From NCBI GenBank assembly GCA_003956705.1, contig QZCP01000142.1:38976-102975 (forward strand): a DNA stretch of 64,000 bases. The letters run 5' to 3'. This DNA comes from Brevipalpus yothersi. Its lineage: Eukaryota; Arthropoda; Arachnida; Trombidiformes; Tenuipalpidae. This document shows, piece by piece, positions 13,849 to 27,919 of the stretch (position 1 is its first letter; each line of letters opens with the position of its first letter). The notes beneath the pieces are model-generated. The model was not told the DNA's origin. It saw nothing but the letters and a program-made list of their open reading frames with translations, and did not search any database. The position numbers were made by a program, and so were the translations under genes.

Positions 13849-16800
13849 TAGACGAAACAACTGCATTATTAATTCAAGGCCGACAATTTATATATATTCT
13901 AATAACACATATGATACAGAATCGAGAATTGAAGTGAATCTTAAGTTTGTTCTACAACATTTGAATCAAGTTTTTTGTAAGTAGCTATACTTTCCACCAG
14001 TATGTTGGAATTGGTCTGGATCTTTACTGGCCAATTCTGTTTAGCTTGAGGAGAGAGGAAAAATTTACATACATTTTGGTGGTAATTCTGATTGAAAATA
14101 GAAATAATTGAACCAAATAAAGCTCATTGAATGGCCTACCTATCAGCTTTGTTTCATTCTGGTCTGTATATGTTTGTCAAATACAGATAAACAAAATGGA
14201 GAAACTTTTTATCTTCTTTCTTGGGGAGTGAAATGTTTTAAAGTTCTGAACTTGGTCTTACAAGTGGACATTCAAAAAAGAAACATATATCCTTTTGGAG
14301 GCTCGCTTCTTCCGATTGGACACAGTGCATAATTCACTTACATCATATTGACAATATTTCATGAGAGCAAAGGTTTATCCAGCTTTTTGGGGGATACCTT
14401 GTCACCCACAAAAATTCAGTGGGCCATCTGTAATACCAGCAGATGATGGACTGTATTCTTACACATCTTTTTTACCGTTATGCAAGCGAATATAAGCTGC
14501 AAGTTGCGTAAGCTGAGTGGATCCAAAGTGAAAACTGTTTGATTCGATTGTTTGTTGCGTGTTTAGTTAATGGGTCAGATATTTGCTTGTCTTGTACTTC
14601 ACATGTTAACCGAATATAATAATAGTTGCATCATCATAATGCACATATCTAGGCAAACATGTACACACTCACACACATACACACACAACTGTTGAGCTGG
14701 GCAAGATTTGCACACCCTGAGCTGTTGGGCTGATGGTGAGAGTGGACATCGTTTCGTTTTTGGATATCAGAATAATCAAATTGATAAATCAGACAATCGA
14801 AAAGAAGTAGGGAGAAAGGAAGCTCAAAGAGATGATGAAAAAGAAAGAGTATGATGATGATCGGGATGCTGGATGAAGGAAGGGAGAGAGAGAGAGAGAG
14901 AAATGGAAATCAAGAGGAAGGATGAGAGAGTGAAGATGATGATCGTGAGAGTAGAAAAACTTGTGGACTTCCCGCGGTTTACGCTGAATATTTGAATCAA
15001 GGAATAGATTGACTTGGGTGAAGAAGAAATATTCTCTCTCTCTCTCTCTTTTTTTTTCAATTGTCAACATTGCTTGATCATTGATTTTTGGTCCAGATTA
15101 TCGATTTGTTGGCCTCAAAATAGGGCAAAAGCCTAAGTACCGAGGATTAAGGTGAGATCAAGTCAAGATGAGAAAGAGAGAATGATGTTGAAGAGGCTAT
15201 TCAAAATGCTGGGAAAAATGAATCATGTAAGGGAGGAGAGAGAGAAAGAGAGAAATATTTTCCCTTTCTATTAGCTCAATAAAGAGAACACAGTTGATTG
15301 GAGATGTAAGATGTAAGATGTTGAAGAAGATGAGCATCGAATGAAATTCTCATCGACAGCAGGTATCCATCATGTTGCCACATTCAGCCACATCTCCAAA
15401 CTGTTGATCATGATAGATTCATTCCCTAATGTTCATCTTTTTTCTTCTCCCATTAGCTATATGAAAAGGATGGCAATTATCATCTATTTGTGAACATCAT
15501 CACTGTATGTTCACCAGATTCAACTTGCGTTTTCGATCAATTCGCGGCCGATTGAAGGTTAACCGTGGTCAAATCTTAAGATTTCAATGTAACCATCTTC
15601 ATCTTCATTCCTTTATTTCTCTCATCACTTTCTTGACACGCTTTTGTAGCCATTTTTCTTGGGCTCAAGTCAGTTGGGTGGTTTTGTGTGTGTATGATCT
15701 GATTTAGGTCGATTATATTTTGCCTCATACACAAGTCATACACATCTCTCTCTCTCTCTCTCTCTTAGGCCATATGAGCGGCTGATTTTCTGGCCAATCA
15801 TTGCCTTAACATCCGGATCCTCTCTTGTATACTTCTTTTTTTTCGGCGTATATTACACCATCAGCCATACTCAGCCTGATATTTTGACCGAAAAAATTTT
15901 ACCGCTCATCACGGTCAATGTATTCAGACTTCATGTGGTAGTGGTGCTAGATTCAATTTGAGTCAAGAGAACGAAAAATATCGGCAAAAATTGGCCTATT
16001 CTAGCATTTGACATTCATTGAGTCTATCCATCATCGATTCATGATAAGAATTGAGTCCAAGTCATTGTGGTTGGCCAAGTGAGGATCTTTTTTAAAATTC
16101 ATAAAAAATATTCTCTCTGAAACACTTCTGTAGGATGTTCTTTTTTGGATGATTTCTTCTCAGCCTGATCACGATCGTCAATTTAAGTTACGCTCTCTGA
16201 CCTCAATGATAATCTATCAAATTATGCTCATCGGTTAATTGATGCTGAATGCACTTTCTCTTCAAGAAAAAAGCTTCTCGCTTTATCGAATCAAAATCTG
16301 TTCGGAATAGACATTGATATTTTTGGATATTTCTTTCTAAGTATATGAAATACCGTTTTCATTCATTTTTTCACTTATTGATACAGATTGCATGAAGTTG
16401 TCGATAGCTTGATTGAGGCCACAGATATAATTCCAAGTACGACCTAAAATAGTCATCTGGACAATAGAAAGTCTAAATCCACTACAGATGAGTTTGAATT
16501 TTAGATGATAAAATTTCTAATTGAGTACATCCTGACTACAATTGTGATCCTAATCGCTTGATCATGGTATCTGGAAAACCAAAGGACTTCCGAATAGACA
16601 GGAAAGTGAATTGATACAAAACTAAAGATTGCTGGATAAAAGTCAACACAAGAGAAGAGCTTGCGGTACTTTATTCCGCTATCAAATTCAACAAATTCTA
16701 TCTGATTTATGGTAAATAATCAAAATTTTTTCTCTACCATTCATTTTGCTTTAGTTTTACTGCTCTTCTATTATTTGAAGCTTATAAACAGACCAAGTGG

Positions 16801-16996
16801 CTTTAAAATATACAAAAATCACAATATGATTGAGCACGGAAATTGTGAGATTGACACTGATCAAACAGAAATTGTAGACCTCGATTTTAGTTTGAAGGAT
16901 AGTTAAGAGCATATTGGATGCTGTGATGTTTGGAACAAACTAAAATTCCAATTATTGTCAAGTGATGATCAAATCATTGGTAAGGAGTGTAGAAAG

Positions 16997-17057
<61 letters not shown>

Positions 17058-17317
17058 TAAAGATTAGGTGTGGACAATCTATTTTTTGATGATGAATTTG
17101 AGCTATCTTTTGCGTAGATACGCTTCATTTTTTGTTACACTTTCACCGCTCTTAGCTAACCGCTCATCTTGAAATGGTGAAGATGATAGAAAGTGAGAGA
17201 GAAAGGGTGAAAGAAAAAAAATCAGAGGATAAAAGATGCGGCCAATAAAAGAGAATGATCCATCCATCTATTCATCCATCCATCCATCTTGCTTAAGCTC
17301 TTCATCACTTTATGACA

Positions 17318-17361
<44 letters not shown>

Positions 17362-17362
17362 T

Positions 17363-17411
<49 letters not shown>

Positions 17412-18782
17412 ATTCTCTTAAAAAACACATGAATCGATGATAGTAAGAGTGATAAAATTGAGAAACATTTAAAAATTTCTCTTTCAATTGATCGCTTCAT
17501 CGATCACTTGATATCATCAAATATCATCCTTCACCTTGTAATGAACATTACGAAATGCAATTGTTTTCTGTTATGTGATTCTATATACACACACACTCGT
17601 AACTGAGTCATATTACAATGAACCCGAAAGAACGAGATTCACTCTCTCGATGGATGGAAAATAATATCTGTAAACTCAATAAAGGGAGTGAAAATGGAAG
17701 GTTAAAGGTAACTTGGGGAAGATAAGAGGAGTAGAAGAAGAGAGAGTGGAAAGATGAGGATGTTCAAATCAAGATATCAATGAACCAGCCATCTCTACGT
17801 GATAATGATTCGTAAATGTTTGTTGCATTCGAATGAATTTCAAACATACATAACGTCTAATACAATACTGTTGGTATGCTGTATCTCTCTCAACGATATA
17901 CTCTACTGACATCACTTTCTATCCAAATCACTTTTCCATACCATTTGATGAAACCTCAATCATGCAAGCACTATACTTTTTTTGTAGGTTGATTTCAATT
18001 TCACTGATGCTTCTCTAAGGTCCTGAAAAGCTCTTCTTCTTTTCTCTTCTTTCGGTCCTCATGATCTGAACTTTATTATACATACACACTCATAAGTTTG
18101 CCTAAAAAAGGGTAAAAATGGTAGAGCACAAGATCCAGTATCTGATAATGTATTTATGGGTAACGAAAGGGTTGAAGAAAAAATTATATATTCCTCTTGA
18201 TTGAGAGTGAAAATTTGGTGATCATAATAGTTATGACTGTAATAGGGCTCAACGGCTAATGAGACACACGTGAATGCAGGAAAAAGAGACTAGATCCATC
18301 AAAAATAAGAATATCCTCTCTCTTTTCTCTTTCATGATGGTGAATAATGTCTGGGTCAAGGAAAGTTGAATAATCTACAAAGTATTCCCAGCAATGATTT
18401 TTTTGGCGGGAGATCAAAAGAAATAGATTATGAAATCTGTCTGGCTACGAGAATATACGCTAGATGTTACCTGATATATATTTATTTCAAATGTAATAAA
18501 TTCTCAGACAGACCAAATTAAGACAGCTAAACACTTTGAATCAATCTTCAGATGATTCGTATAAATGATGATCACCGGTAGCATGGGGCTCATTAGGAAT
18601 AGAGTGATCATCAGGATGATCATCATTTTATACTGAATACTCAAGAATGAGAGAGAGCGAAAAATATTGTGAGAAAATGAGATTCCGGTGATAGTATAAG
18701 AGCAGTACCTGATGATGGGCTATTTTGGCCCTTATGATAAGGGCCTTGAAATGGGTCAAATTTTGCCTTCTTCATCTTTCTC

Positions 18783-18849
<67 letters not shown>

Positions 18850-19403
18850 AAAGTAGGACAGAAGTCAATGATTAGGAAAAAGAAAATAAGTTTCACTATT
18901 GGACAAAAATTGGAAGCCAAAATTTTAGCCTTTCAAAATGTGTATGTTCATCGATTATGAGGAGAAAATTATTTTAACTTGTGTGTATGCTGGAATGAAA
19001 TAATCATCAATACATAAATATATATATAAATATATGAATGATGGATAGCTAAGGGCATCAATATCCGTTTCTTACCATGCCAACCGGTGAATGAATGGAA
19101 ATTCATGGACAACTTGATAACATTCTTCAATCAATAACGGTGATTACTCTTGTCACGATTGTTGTCGCTATGATTTCATTGTCACGCTAATTTTTTGATA
19201 ATCATTATCAGTACGTACCATGAAGAAGAAGAAGAAGAGGGGAAAAATCGGAGAATCTGATCCAATTCTTCTAATCATGTCAAAGTTTTTGCAAATTTAT
19301 GGTTATTCTGCGCATCTATTCTGCTGAATGAACTTTCAGAAAATCTATTGATCCGATACTATTATCAGTCTTGAATCTCATGAAAAATATGTTCAGTCTC
19401 CTT

Positions 19404-19467
<64 letters not shown>

Positions 19468-19635
19468 NNNNNNNNNNNNNNNNNNNNNNNNNNNNNNNNN
19501 NNNNNNNNNNNNNNNNNNNNNNNNNNNNNNNNNNNNNNNNNNNNNNNNNNNNNNNNNNNNNNNNNNNNNNNNNNNNNNNNNNNNNNNNNNNNNNNNNNNN
19601 NNNNNNNNNNNNNNNNNNNNNNNNNNNNNNNNNNN

Positions 19636-19715
<80 letters not shown>

Positions 19716-20384
19716 ACCCAACAGACAAGCCTGATCAAGTAAACGGTGATCATTCACTCGAATAACGAAGATAATGTGTTGATCATCAAGCATAACAGTC
19801 TCGTTCTATCATTTTTCCGGGCATGCAGATCAGAAGCCATCTTAGCTGTTACTTTTTTTGGTAGATCAATGCCTTGTTCGACATCCTCCAAAAAGAACCA
19901 GTTTACTAATACTACTGTTGAGATGGGCCTTATTGAAATCATTTTTTGGAAGACTAGTAAAAGTTTGAAGTGATTGAGAAAATCTTCTCACCCAAGATCA
20001 TCAACTTTCTTCCTTTCTTTCAGGTATTAATATGACAAAGCCCGATATTGTGTGTGAAAGCTGAGAGAGAAGGATGATCAGAAATGAGCGATTGATTTTG
20101 TTGGGAGAAAAGCTTTCCTTTTTTCGGGGTCAGTTAAACACAATCGGAAATCGGGAGTGAAAAAAGCTCTTTAAGAAAAAAAATGATAAGCAATATACAA
20201 TTTGATTGCATCAGCATCTCATTGATCAACTTGCTCCGCATCACTTTTTCCCAATTTGCCTTACTCACTTCCTAGCTGGAACATGTAAGTAGTTTGTAAA
20301 CAAATTTGCCCTACATTCAGTATGATGCCGATTTTGTTTCGCTTCTTCATTCATTACAACACTGAATATTTCTCTCTCTCTCAA

Positions 20385-20451
<67 letters not shown>

Positions 20452-23400
20452 CTTTCTCTTTCTTTACCTCTTATTAATTCACTTTGCTCTCTCTTTCTGT
20501 TCCATCAGCAACCTGAATTCATTCATGAAATTTTCACCTTGAAGAATCTGATGCATGGCATTGACTCTCATGTCTAGCCTAACTTTTGCAGTCTTTTTCT
20601 CGGCATTTTTCTCTAAAAACAGAGCTTCCTCAGTTTACATGATAAACCGGAACTGACAAAGTGTGAGATGTTCATGTAGGAATTAGAGATTCCAAAATTT
20701 CACGAAGAAAATTAATCTAATTGGTTGAGACTTATGTATGGCCTCTAACGGACATGTTGCATGTTAAGTAAGAATTTTTGATCATGAATACTGTGTTATT
20801 ACATGTACTCGTTAGCCAATCGTTAGAAGAACGAAGTGATCCTCCTTAGAAGTGTGCTGATGCCTTTCATCCCGACCATTGTTGTCACGATCAAAGATCA
20901 AAACGAGAGTGAAAAACGACATGCTTAGCTAACTCCATTGGCTGGACACACACACATCATGTTTTACCTTCATACTCGAATAGATGACTTTTGAAATTTA
21001 TCAAAAATATTGTTCCATTTGAAACTTGAATTTTTCTTTCAAACGAGAGAGCGAAAGCGATTCTCTCTCTCTTTCTCACTCAAGTTCACATGAAAAGGAT
21101 GATTCCGATGAAAACTATTCTCATTGTTTTTTTCATCTCCTTTTTATCCACACTTTTTCTCAACTTTTTCCATCTTCATTCCATTCATTCATAATATGAG
21201 ATGAGATGAGAGAGAGAAAGTTTTCCAAGTGAGAATGAAAATAGCTAACATTGGTTGACACTTTTCTCTCTCTCTCTCTCTCTCTCTCTTTTGATACCCA
21301 CAAAGTGTCCATTTCTCACTTTCTTCTTCCTCCCACTTCATCACTTCGTCAATCAACAATGTTCATCCAAGCGATCAGCCAGAAAGCCCATCAATGATTC
21401 GCAAGAAAGATGCTGGAAAGAGAGTTTCTCTCCATTCAAAAGGATAACTTTAGACAGACTTTTTTCCAACATCTTCCCTTTCATCTTCTTGCCCACTTTC
21501 ATGCTTACTATTGCGTTTCATCACTGACCATTGAACATATCAAAAATTTGTATCAACACACTCTCCATCTTTTATGTACAGATAGACAGGAAAACACGAT
21601 GATAATCCTATTTTTCTGGTCAAATGAATTTTCAAACAAAATAATGATCATCTCATGATGATCATCATAATGAGCTCCATTTTGGTCAATGAGTTTTTCA
21701 AACCATATCATCATGATAGCTGTCAAACACTGGTCATTGCCTTGTTTGTCTGATGATGCGGATCAAAATATTTTTAGACTAGAATATATAGTGAAAAAGA
21801 ATGAACTTCATCATTGACATCACATCGAGAAGGCCTTGAAAACAAGTGACCTACTGGCCCAGTGAATTTGTTTTCATCCGAAAAAATATAGATGCTGAGA
21901 GTGATTTTGAATATTGAAATCATGGAGACGAAAATCATCTCATGGCAAATACATGATAAAAAGAATAAAAATTCAACTCACCATTGTAGGCAATACTTGG
22001 ATCTCGATTGTCTTCCGATTTGAGAAAGTACGGAAAAACATCGTCCCATGACCATCCGAATGCACCCATTCTGACCCAATTATCGTAATCTCGTCTATTA
22101 CCACGAATATATAGCATATAATTGAGCACTGATGAGCCACCCAGGACCCGGCCACGAGGCCATCTACTACGTCGATTAATTAGACCAAAACAGGATGCCT
22201 CTTGTGGTTCCGTTTGGTAGGCCCAATCGATTGGTGTCATTTGTAATGTGGCCGCAGCAATTGGTATATCGCTCAATACACTTTCCGAGCCACCGGCCTC
22301 GAGCAACAGAATCTTCCAAGCAGGATTCTCAGATAATCTGTTGGCCAATACTGCCCCAGCTGAGCCACCACCAACTGGAAAAGAAGAAGAAAAACAAATG
22401 TTAAAGTTGCGTAATGAGTAATTGATTTTGATCTTAACGATAACACGTTTTTCATGAATGAACGAATAAATGATATTCCAAAATAGCGATCATAATGTTT
22501 CTATTTTTCTCATCATTTTACATGTGTCTTGATTGGCTGAATTGTTTATGCAGACGATGATGGTGATAAGAATCGATGGATTCAAGGTAATGATGAATCT
22601 TGACACTTTGCTACTTTTCTTGCTCAAGAGGGAAACATTTTTGATTGCACCATCATAATCAGTGGTGTGGTTAAAATTAATGGAACATGTTGTTCCGATT
22701 GTTTTTGATCAAATCTGTTGGAATACTTCATGATGATACTAATTATATTCTCTCTCTATTTGATGGAAGATGCTTTCAACTTGTTACTTCTTTATTGACT
22801 GAGCACAACATAGATCGGCCTTAATCACTCTTGTGACAACAAACTGTGATCGAAAATTTTTCACTCATTTTTTACTCTCACCATGATGATATGACCAAAT
22901 CAGCAAATGTGTACAGACTGAATCAATCTATTTATGCATGAATACACAAACACATTGTTGTTGGTCAATTAGTGACCATCAAGAAGCTTGGGTCACCTCC
23001 AAATCACACTTGATCACTGTTGATTGTGGGTGTTATTGTGTATACGTGTATGTGTAGGATGACCATTCGTGTGGTCACTTTGATGGCTGGATCAACTGGA
23101 AGGTTAATCATGTTGGATTCCCTTTGCTGTACCTTTGGTTAAGGATGGCCGAAAAATAACTTTCAGAAGAATTCCACAAGAAAAAGCTTATTATCGCAAT
23201 TAATTTCTCTCTTAATTGAATCGGATTTCTTAAAGTGGATAATGTACTTGATTCCGTGAGAATCAGTATGAGAACGAGAAAAAAGTGTCCACAAGATATA
23301 TTATTAATGTCATCTTAATCGATGTTAATTCATGTTCAAGAAATCATCAGCCTCAATTCGTGGCAGAATTATTGTGGGAAACAAGAAGAAAAATTTTCTG

Positions 23401-24420
23401 AATAATTTAAATATTTCTAAATATAAATCACTTCTATCCTTCAACTGATAATAACATGAGAGTGGATCATTTTTTCTTTCTATTACATCTTCACACTTTT
23501 ACATCCTGTCAACATGACTCTCAATTTTTGGCAAAATATTGTTAGTTCTGTATCAATAAAAATGTTGAAACATTTCAAAATGTCTCAAGAAAAGATGAAT
23601 TTTCTTTCGTCCAGGAACATCAATCAAATTTGGAAAACTTCCCTCAAGCAGGACACTTATTGAAAGGTAATAGTATCAAAAAGAATCCAAATACACACAC
23701 ACACACACACATACGCATATACCACAAATAATATTGAAATGTGGCCAAGTTTGGAACAGTGAAAACTTTTATCATTATCATTTGAATCTTTGTTCAAAGT
23801 GGAACTTTCAATGCTCGTTTGTTTATACACACACACAAACACACAAACCGGCTGATCACCATTCTCTTACCGATATTGTCGTTTGGTCCATCCATTAATT
23901 CGGAAGTGTTTCCGTTGAATGTGCCAGTAGTGGTAGTAGTGGTAATAGTGATGACTATAAATCGGCGAATCGAATTTTCTTGCCGCTCGTAAAAATTTTC
24001 TATTCTTATACACTATCACCACTACCAATACATACCCATACATATCGAATTGATTGTATAGCTATTTGAGTTGGTAGTAACTCTTCCTACTTACTACTAT
24101 CAAAGTTACTGTGTTAAGGGAACTCGTTTAACGGTATTGTAAAATAGGCCTCAGTACTCAGGGTTATTCATGCAATATGATATTAAGAAAATTAATTTTC
24201 CATTCTTTTTTTCAATGTTGTCATGAGAGAGAGAGAGAGAGAGAGATTCACAACAATCTCTGAGAATCATTCGATTGAAACTTTTATCCTAATTTTTCGA
24301 AAACTGATGAAAACGAAAGTGTCCAATCTATTTCAAGATTTCTAAGATGATTTATGGACAAAAAATACCAAAAAATGGACACATTAAATGTGACAGACTG
24401 ATATATCGTAGTGGAGTGGG

Positions 24421-24458
<38 letters not shown>

Positions 24459-25782
24459 TGTCCGAACAAATGACCTAGTCTATCAAAAGTCTCAAAGAAA
24501 GAAAGAGTGATAAAGGGCATTATAATGAGACATATTCTAATGAAGATGGAAAGTTTGTCGAGCGCTTTGGAAGAATGTGATCTGATCGGGATGTGTATGC
24601 AAAGTGAATAGGGAAAGAAAAAGAAAGAGAAAAGGTGATGAAAAGAGTAGCACAAAGCTAAGCTTAACGGGTGATTCAGCATGTTCAACAGTCAAAAATA
24701 TGCATGAAAAGCTGAATAACGAACGAATACTATTACTACTACTACTACTACTACTGACTTATACTGATGATTCTGATGATGATGGAAACGTTTAGAAGAG
24801 TGTATGTGCTGGTAGTAGGTTCAAAAATCAGACCAATTTTGAGAGAAATCGCTGATGATGAACATCCACACCGATCCTTTACCATCTCAAACCAATCAGT
24901 AGAGCATGATTATGCCGATCCTACAAGATAATCTGTCTCTTTATGTTTTCCAACTTTTCCATCTCAAAACTCTCCTCTTCACTCTACATGCTTGTCTACC
25001 TTCGAACAACTGATTCTAATACTTTATGATTATATTGTGTGTGTAATGATTATCACATGTTTCACAAATACTCACAATATACATGCTGTAAGTGAAATTA
25101 TTTCATTTTCAATCATCAATTTCAATAAAAATCTATCAAATCAAGTTCATTGAGATAGATAATCGAATGCATCTCTCCACTAGTTTGATTGAAAACTGGC
25201 CTCAAGACACAGGACACAATTATGAGTTTTGATCCAAATTGACTCTCACTTCTTGTGCAAATGAAAATGACTTACAGGCCTCTAGCAATCAGTAAAAATT
25301 AGAACTTTCCGTCAGCTGATTAGACATGAGCTTTATGAGATGCTGTCAGAACTATCTCTTTTGGACTACTGAAAGATATACTATTTTCAGTAGTTTTTGA
25401 CTGTTTTATTCTCTCTCATCTCTCTCAAATGTCAATCTCATTTCTATTTCGAATACAATATTTCATCTATTCTGGTGAAATTTGAGTACAAAATACCTCC
25501 TCTTGGAACAAGATTTGTCATTTTATACGTATGGTATCACTGGGCATGAGATGAAGATGACCGGAGAGCAGAATTGGTGTGATTGTAGATGGAGATTAGA
25601 TGAGATGGAATGAGGAGAAGAAGATTTGATATTTATTCGATGTGATGCTGTAAACAGTAAGTGGACGCTGGACGTCAAGAAACGGAAAAAATAGAATCAT
25701 CCTGAATATAAAATGAACTTGATCTTTTCCTCACGCTTGTTTACGAATATCTTAAAACACTTTTCCTATTGAGAATCAGGTA

Positions 25783-25852
<70 letters not shown>

Positions 25853-26473
25853 TCCAAGATGATGAAGAACAAATGCCGAAATCTTGGCCTGAAGGGAAAC
25901 AATTTTTCCGACTTGCTGATGGAAGTATTTTTCAGGCCGCTAAAAGTGAAGGGTAAAAATGAAACAGGATGGCTATTTAAGAATACAGCTTGATGGGAAT
26001 ATGATTAACCAAGTTTGTGTGTTAGTAGAAAAATTTCACTTGCACTTCTAAACACGCTTTAGGTAAAACGTTGGTTTCCGTTAATTTGGCACATGAACAC
26101 GCTCACTTGATTGTCATATCTTTGCTGGACACCGGTAAGGATCACTGGGGTTGATGGAAACTTTTTCACTTTCACTGCCGGTCATCGCCAGTATTGTTCA
26201 TAGACGCGGACAAGTAGGTAGGATGAGATACACATCAACTGACCACTGAAATTCGACAGATCACTTCACGAGTGCCGAGAAGAAAGCGATGGGTCACTGG
26301 TACACTTGGTAGGGAAAAGAATCGATGGAATGGAAAAAATACTAACCGATTATGTAATCATATTCCGAGTCCCAGTTATTCCGTGATATGCTCACGGAAT
26401 GGTCTGCAGCACGTATCCAGAGAAGTGTAGCAAGAGGCAAAAGGGCCGGCAGGACAGGCGTAATATCAACCAT
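8777..26473 (-). CDS. GMC-family FAD oxidoreductase (glucose-dehydrogenase-like)
   Basis: Four coding exons: 26473-26347, 22374-21982, 10294-9716 and 9597-8777, giving 639 aa, the usual length for arthropod GMC enzymes. Every junction restores a conserved motif. Exons 1 and 2 join at the FAD-binding segment DYIIVGGGSAGAVLANRL (residues 39-56). GMC signature 1 is WPRGRVLGGSS (about 114-124) and signature 2 is GAINSPQLLMLSGIGP (about 292-307). The catalytic His lies in YHPVGTCRMG (His about 533), and the second active-site residue is the Asn of SGNTNAP (about 580). The family oxidises alcohols or sugars with FAD; the substrate cannot be told from sequence. Residues 1-28 (MVDITPVLPALLPLATLLW) look like a signal peptide, suggesting secretion. 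All three introns are phase 1. Introns 1 (4.0 kb) and 2 (11.7 kb) are huge beside the other genes here. Closest named relatives are glucose dehydrogenase [FAD, quinone] and choline-dehydrogenase-like proteins. Confidence 0.95.
10426..10512. repeat. Compound (CT)n-(CTTT)n microsatellite
   Basis: About 37 bp of CT dinucleotides pass directly into about 50 bp of CTTT tetranucleotides, just upstream of GMC exon 3. Confidence 0.96.
13779..13845. repeat. (GA)n microsatellite
   Basis: About 66 bp of GA dinucleotides inside GMC intron 2, with one AAA interruption near its start. Confidence 0.96.
16991..17057. repeat. Compound (GAAA)n-(GA)n microsatellite
   Basis: GAAA tetranucleotide repeats followed by GA dinucleotides. 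This has the same compound architecture as 10426-10512, in the opposite strand sense. Confidence 0.95.
17322..17409. repeat. (CT)n microsatellite
   Basis: About 88 bp CT array with a few T insertions, preceded by a short ATCC repeat near 17259-17287. Confidence 0.96.
18785..18846. repeat. (GA)n microsatellite
   Basis: About 60 bp of uninterrupted GA dinucleotides within GMC intron 2. Confidence 0.97.
19400..19711. repeat. (CT)n microsatellite interrupted by a gap of Ns
   Basis: CT dinucleotides flank a run of 168 Ns (19468-19635) on both sides, so the gap is almost certainly unresolved or mis-sized CT repeat. Reading frames through it are artefacts. Confidence 0.97.
20388..20449. repeat. 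(CT)n microsatellite
   Basis: About 60 bp CT array, preceded by a shorter CT run at 20371-20382 after a short non-repeat break. Confidence 0.96.
23871..24001 (-). other. Candidate alternative 5' exon of the GMC gene
   Basis: Inside GMC intron 1 a minus-strand open frame ends at a strong donor (GACAATATCG followed by GTAAGAG). It has the same phase-1 ending as exon 1, so splicing to exon 2 stays in frame and gives GPNDNIVGGGSAG at the FAD motif. The frame contains a poly-Thr stretch then GTFNGNTSELMDGPNDNI. I see no upstream in-frame ATG before a stop, so as a first coding exon it would need a further exon or would start at the internal Met. It could be a cryptic site. Confidence 0.3.
24424..24456. 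repeat. (GA)n microsatellite
   Basis: Pure GA run of about 32 bp in GMC intron 1. Confidence 0.94.
25788..25851. repeat. (GA)n microsatellite
   Basis: About 62 bp of uninterrupted GA dinucleotides in GMC intron 1. Confidence 0.96.
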
Positions 26474-27919
26474 GAAGCAATATTAATTCAGTGGCGATGA
26501 CGATTGTCGCAAGACCGATGAAAGCTAGTAAGATCATCAAGCTCATCAAAGCCGATCAACACGGGGTTCATGCCAACTCGAATGAAAGCGGGTTCAAGAC
26601 TGAATTCAAAATGAGTCCATCTCTTCAGCCGAATCATTTTGTACTCTCGTCATCTTTCGCTCTCTCTCCTCTTTCCCCTCCTCTCTCTTTCTTTCTCTCT
26701 CTTACTTTCTCTCTCTCTCTCTCTCTCTCTCTTTCGTGAACTTTGCCTCTCTCATCATTCGAAGTGAGAAAGATGGAAGAGAGAGAGAGAGAGAAAGAGG
26801 AGAGAGAGAGAGCGAATATTGCGCATCCCAACGAATCGTCAACTTAGAATCGTTTGGGACAAACTCGATGAACAACTTACATGTTTACAATCGCATCTTT
26901 TCATCTTCATCTTTTTTCTCCTGCATTTGCCTCTTCACCTTCAAGGCGCTGATTTTCTGCTCAACTTTGGAGCGAAAACACAGTTTTGACTGGAAGAATT
27001 CTTTTTGACTCTCTGTCAGCCCTCTTTTGTCTGTTGTTCTGGTCCGATTATCTGGTTGGGACTAGTAATTTCCCTTCAATCTTTTTGACAAGAAAACATT
27101 GTCTAAAAATCAGAACTGCCACATCTTGTAATATATGATTGCATGAAGACTCTTATTAATCAATTAATCCTGCCATTTTAGCTTTGAGAGTTTCCGATTG
27201 GGCCAATCTAGAGCATTCTATTCCTGAGACATCTCTCTAAAGGCCAATCTTTTTTCGTTCAATTCCAATATTATAGCTTCCAACAACTCCTCTTGTGATT
27301 TTAATTCTTCAATTTCGCGGAATTTTTGTCCAAAATAAGTTTCCATTCTAGTGACCATCAGATCATCACCAAGACCATCATCAAAGATATCATCAAGAAG
27401 AAATTCGATGAATTCATGATTCTTAGAGCTAACGAGCTTAACAGTGAAATGAGTAAAAATACTCAAACCTTGAATTAGTACGATATTATTTGATCATGAA
27501 TTATCGAGTCCATCTCAAGTCTAGAAAACTTACTCAAGTCTACATATCAGTTATAAAATGATAAGGACTCTTCGTATTCTTTCATTATAAATGAGAATCG
27601 AGTCTTTTCAGCATCAGGTAATTCAGTCTTCCATTGGAATTATGGAAAAGTTCTGCTCGAATATAGTTCATTAATGGCGTTTTATCTGATCGAAACTGTG
27701 GAGATACGATACTTCGATAATAACTTTCGGATTTGAATAAAATATCACCTCAGATTCTTATTAGTAGCAATATCGAAACTAATGTTTTCATCCCAAGATT
27801 CTGGTTTGTTTTGATTAGACAGGGGTAGAAATAGAATTTTTTGAGTCATTACAAACATTATAATTAATTGCAAACTATTGATAACAGTCTGATCTCATCA
27901 AGCAATTAAGAATCTGTAA
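26474..27919. other. Intergenic region upstream of GMC gene
   Basis: Presumably holds the GMC promoter and 5' UTR. It contains CT/GA tracts at about 26650-26733 and 26778-26812. A minus-strand open frame at 27218-27466 reads as 82 protein-like residues (FDDGLGDDLMVTRMETYFGQ) but begins without an ATG. It might be an exon of an unrecognised gene; I do not call it. Confidence 0.45.

Larger units (their letters stand above)
10295..21981 (-). other. GMC gene intron 2 (11.7 kb), microsatellite-rich
   Basis: The donor is GTGAGT after TACAATG and the acceptor is CACAACCAG. The conserved protein is continuous across the junction (DPSIAYNG to WHSTGGYLTVS), so no coding exon appears to be missing. Content is AT-rich sequence with at least eight AG/CT arrays and one run of Ns. 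I found no credible gene inside on either strand. The longest open frames read through repeats or lack family character. Confidence 0.8.
22375..26346 (-). other. GMC gene intron 1 (4.0 kb)
   Basis: The donor GTTAGT follows GATTACATAATCG and the acceptor is TTCTTTTCCAG. It contains GA arrays at 24424-24456 and 25788-25851, a CTA trinucleotide run near 24729-24755, and one candidate alternative exon (23871 to about 24000). No other gene is recognised. Confidence 0.8.

Noticed and set aside
27218..27466. 82-codon minus-strand frame (FDDGLGDDLMVTRMETYFGQ) as a gene
   Set aside because: The frame opens without ATG and I could not define splice partners. Recorded only as a possible exon of an unknown gene.
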